A stretch of 6,750 bases of DNA from Bacillota bacterium. GTDB taxonomy: Bacteria; Bacillota_B; Desulfitobacteriia; Desulfitobacteriales; Desulfitobacteriaceae. Positions within the stretch are counted from its first letter, which is position 1, and every line of letters starts with the position of its first letter. The notes beneath the pieces are model-generated. The model ran no database searches, had not been told where the DNA came from, and saw nothing but the letters and a program-made list of their open reading frames with translations. The stretch covers positions 1 through 6,750 of the forward strand of contig JAJYAS010000186.1 of the NCBI GenBank assembly GCA_021779415.1, read 5' to 3'. A program made the translations under genes and the position numbers. Of this stretch, positions 5,290 through 6,750 are shown one piece after another.

Positions 5290-5583
5290 TATCCCTCCCC
5301 GTTTTCTCTTTTGCAATATTTTATTATTGTAAGAATATATTCCACATATCCTAAAATAGTATCCAAATAACAGATCCAACTCTTTCTCCATAATTCGGAG
5401 TAGTAAAATGCGAATCATATAATTCAGTGCATATGGATCGAGATAAGAATCTGCGTCAATTCCTACTAGAAATTCTCCATTTGAGGCGATTAACCCTAAA
5501 TATAATGCATTTTCTTTCCCTGCATTGCTCTTTAGTTGAATTACTCTTAACTTGTCATGCTTACTTGCAAGTCTTCTAAAACG
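5290..5583 (-). pseudogene. Glycosyltransferase family 2 remnant (PgaC/IcaA-like), multiply frameshifted
   Basis: Minus-strand reading from 5583 gives R-F-R-R-L-A-S-K-H-D-K-L-R-V-I, S-N-A-G-K-E-N-A-L-Y-L-G-L and G-E-F-L-V-G-I-D-A-D-S-Y-L-D-P-Y-A-L-N-Y-M. This is the GT-A core of a GT2 synthase, including the D-x-D metal motif (D-A-D). After M-I-R the homologous text continues in another frame (H-F-T-T-P-N-Y-G-E-R-V-G-S-V), consistent with a lost C near 5410. It then resumes in the third frame (T-I-L-G-Y-V-E-Y-I-L-T-I-I-K-Y-C-K-R-E-N), with the intervening segment apparently deleted. The N-terminus is cut at 5583, where a TGA lies upstream in frame, and the C-terminus is missing. It cannot make an enzyme. 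Intact relatives are membrane synthases of beta-linked polysaccharides. Confidence 0.75.
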
Positions 5584-5610
5584 TCATACGATGATCTTTG
5601 CTGCCATCGC

Positions 5611-5885
5611 TTAGGTCGGGTCAAAGCCCAACATGCGAGTTCGTATACTCCTTAGCCATCATGCCTTGTATGGCCTCTTGATATCTATGCCATAGGATTC
5701 GGCTAGATTTTTACTAAACTCCTCTGCTGCTGCACTCACTGCTTGGAAGTTCTTGACCGCGCCTTTGCAAACTCGGCGTGGACTTTATCTGCGTCCATCA
5801 AGGCCGTTTCATAGGCCGTTATATCAATCCCGGCCTCTTCAAAGGTCGTTCTTACACGCTCTGTATGGGATGGATAGCAAGTGAA
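5611..5885 (-). pseudogene. Decayed helical or coiled-coil protein fragment, unidentified
   Basis: Three minus-strand segments in successive frames read as one Ala/Glu-rich helical protein. The first has V-R-T-T-F-E-E-A-G-I-D-I-T-A-Y, then M-D-A-D-K-V-H-A-E-F-A-K. The second has V-K-N-F-Q-A-V-S-A-A-A-E-E-F-S-K-N-L-A-E-S-Y-G. The third has Y-Q-E-A-I-Q-G-M-M-A-K-E-Y-T-N-S-H-V-G, ending at TGA 5623-5621 or, after a further shift, TAA 5613-5611. Single-base indels near 5755 and 5690 would join them. It is more GC-rich than the genes around it. I do not recognise it; a phage structural or phasin-like origin is possible but unsupported. Confidence 0.5.
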
Positions 5886-6138
5886 TTGTTAAACATTTCC
5901 AGCCAATATTAAGGTTTCCTTCAGGTGTTGTGCCTGCAACTTTTTTATGTGCGGAATGGGTTATGGAGGAATGAACCAAGGTGGAATGGTTCACGGTCAA
6001 CAACTACCCCAGAGCTTCTTTACCAACCGTTACACCCTTCCCCCTTCTGCGAATGATCCGCGACCAATTTTCCAATTTCCCTTTATTTATAAGACCTCAC
6101 TTTTCTATCTTTCCAAAAGTTACAACACCACCTGCTAA
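5886..6138 (+). other. Non-coding or decayed stretch with a doubtful Gly/Met-rich ORF
   Basis: ATG at 5947 opens a 63-codon frame whose first part is Gly/Met-rich (M-C-G-M-G-Y-G-G-M-N-Q-G-G-M) and whose rest is Phe/Pro/Ser-rich and looks like translated non-coding DNA. The Gly/Met pattern comes from a short GGAATGG-type repeat at about 5955-5993. There is no ribosome binding site before the ATG (a T-run precedes it) and no neighbour on this strand. Gly/Met-rich N-termini occur in small spore-coat-type proteins, so a broken gene is possible. I see no other feature here. Confidence 0.25.
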
Positions 6139-6140
6139 AA

Positions 6141-6158
6141 AAGAGCCTTTCGGCTCTT
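6141..6158 (-). terminator. Intrinsic terminator of the small Cys-rich gene
   Basis: On the minus strand, AAGAGCC-GAAA-GGCTCTT forms a 7-bp stem with a GNRA tetraloop followed by TTTT, a classical intrinsic terminator. The upstream gene's TAA (6159-6157) lies partly inside the stem, so translation termination and transcript folding overlap. Confidence 0.8.
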
Positions 6159-6372
6159 AATAATATTTATATTGATCAGATTTCAATAAACATTTTTCGT
6201 CACTTATTTTTTCACAGTATTCAAACATTTTCCTTCCACCAGTACCGGGAATTTCTACGTAACATGCGCTGCACTTATACACTGTTTTTAAAATAGTATC
6301 CTTATCCTTTTCGTCTCTGAATTCTTTCCACACCTCAATTTGAACGTCCTTATTTAATAGATCGCAATACAT
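6157..6372 (-). CDS. Small cysteine-rich protein of unknown function
   Basis: A 71-residue protein starts M-Y-C-D-L-L-N-K-D-V and contains V-Y-K-C-S-A-C-Y (Cys34, Cys37), Y-C-E-K (Cys53) and K-C-L-L (Cys61), plus Cys3. Five cysteines, with one C-x-x-C, suggest a small metal-binding or zinc-ribbon-like fold, but no complete known motif is present. No signal peptide or membrane segment. A strong ribosome binding site (AAAGGGAGGGG) lies five bases before the ATG, and a canonical terminator follows, so this is a complete single-gene unit despite its size. The middle is charged (E-F-R-D-E-K-D-K-D). Its leader may fold over the ribosome binding site. Function unknown. Confidence 0.72.
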   Translation of the reverse strand: MYCDLLNKDVQIEVWKEFRDEKDKDTILKTVYKCSACYVEIPGTGGRKMFEYCEKISDEKCLLKSDQYKYY

Positions 6373-6380
6373 ATATACCC

Positions 6381-6414
6381 CTCCCTTTCAACTCATATCT
6401 TCGACAAAAGGGAG
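6381..6414 (-). promoter_or_regulatory. Leader hairpin that can mask the ribosome binding site
   Basis: In the minus-strand transcript CTCCCTTT (6414-6407) can pair perfectly with AAAGGGAG (6388-6381), extendable by G-U pairs on both sides, with an 18-base loop. The 3' arm is the ribosome binding site of the 71-residue gene, so folding would block its translation. Trigger unknown; no known riboswitch class is recognised. No clear promoter is seen upstream, only AT-rich DNA. Confidence 0.4.
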
Positions 6415-6709
6415 AATTATCCTGCCCATTAATTACATCTATTTGAAATATATGTTATATATAAATCAACCCTAACATCCGTCTAAGATGAGAAGCGTTA
6501 AACAAGACAAAACATGAGTTCTCTATGAATCTATGATTTCTTTAAATCCAATCCCTCAACTCCATATATTTCAGCAAACCAACTTGGCAGGATTTAACTC
6601 CAATAACTGGTATATTAGAGCCCTTAAAGTGATAAAGCGAAAAGAGTTAGGGAACCAATTAGCCAGTGAATTTACTGAATAGATCTTAAAGTTTTGCAGA
6701 TGAGTGCCC
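6415..6709 (+). other. Mostly non-coding stretch with one doubtful 49-codon ORF
   Basis: The left part (6430-6470) is AT-rich with the near-palindrome ATATATGTTATATAT. From ATG 6533 to TAG 6680-6682 a 49-residue frame reads M-I-S-L-N-P-I-P-Q-L-H-I and later N-N-W-Y-I-R-A-L-K-V-I-K-R-K-E-L-G, ending A-S-E-F-T-E. Its second half looks protein-like, but there is no ribosome binding site before the ATG and I do not recognise it. It may be the tail of a lost gene. Nothing else is supported here. Confidence 0.25.
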
Positions 6710-6739
6710 TTGACAATGTTTAAGCAACTGGAATATGAT
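6710..6739 (+). promoter_or_regulatory. Candidate sigma-A promoter at the right edge
   Basis: TTGACA (6710-6715) and TATGAT (6734-6739) are separated by 18 bases, a consensus -35 and a 5/6 -10. Transcription would begin near 6746 and leave the window, so the gene served is not visible. Confidence 0.45.
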
Positions 6740-6750
6740 GCATATAAGGT

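Noticed and set aside
5063..5332. 89-codon plus-strand frame
   Set aside because: It is antisense to the DUF2935 N-terminus and the GT2 relic, with no ribosome binding site.
6716..6750. ATG at 6716 as the start of a gene running off the right edge
   Set aside because: It has no ribosome binding site and overlaps the spacer of a better-supported promoter.
1..6750. CRISPR array, tRNA, rRNA or intact insertion sequence
   Set aside because: No regularly spaced direct repeats, cloverleaf-like segments, rRNA motifs or transposase-like ORFs were seen on either strand.

Overview
The window looks like chromosomal DNA from a low-GC, Gram-positive-type anaerobe or facultative bacterium (Bacillota). 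It is AT-rich, has strong GGAGG-type ribosome binding sites and TTG starts, and carries a DUF2935 protein, an MdtG-type efflux pump and intergenic repeats of the kind seen in Bacillota. A Sporomusaceae/Clostridia-like host is a guess from family content only. No rRNA, tRNA, CRISPR array or intact transposase is visible.

Positions 1-660 hold the tail of a probable TetR-type regulator, a frameshifted coding relic on the minus strand, a strong hairpin terminator and a repeat-rich non-coding stretch. Positions 667-1966 form a divergent pair: a TetR-family repressor (minus) and an isochorismatase-like hydrolase (plus). The two back-to-back promoters share a perfect inverted-repeat operator placed over both predicted transcription starts. 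Positions 1967-2186 are a structured leader with a 12-bp perfect palindrome arm, a possible 21-codon leader peptide and segments complementary to the next gene's ribosome binding site.

Positions 2187-4198 are a tight plus-strand operon: an MdtG-like MFS drug exporter, a 49-residue unknown protein and a UlaG-type metallo-beta-lactamase-fold hydrolase. The last two overlap by ATGA. No convincing promoter is seen between the hydrolase and the exporter, so the TetR protein may control the whole run as a detoxification module (inference). A perfect 20-bp-stem terminator closes it and also serves the convergent DUF2935 gene (4345-5286, minus).

Positions 5290-6140 are a graveyard: a glycosyltransferase-2 pseudogene broken in three frames, a second decayed helical or coiled-coil protein, and a Gly/Met-rich short ORF of doubtful reality. 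Positions 6141-6414 carry a small cysteine-rich protein gene (minus) whose stop codon lies inside its own terminator and whose leader can fold over its ribosome binding site. The last 340 bases are mostly non-coding, with one doubtful 49-codon ORF and a good promoter pointing out of the right edge.
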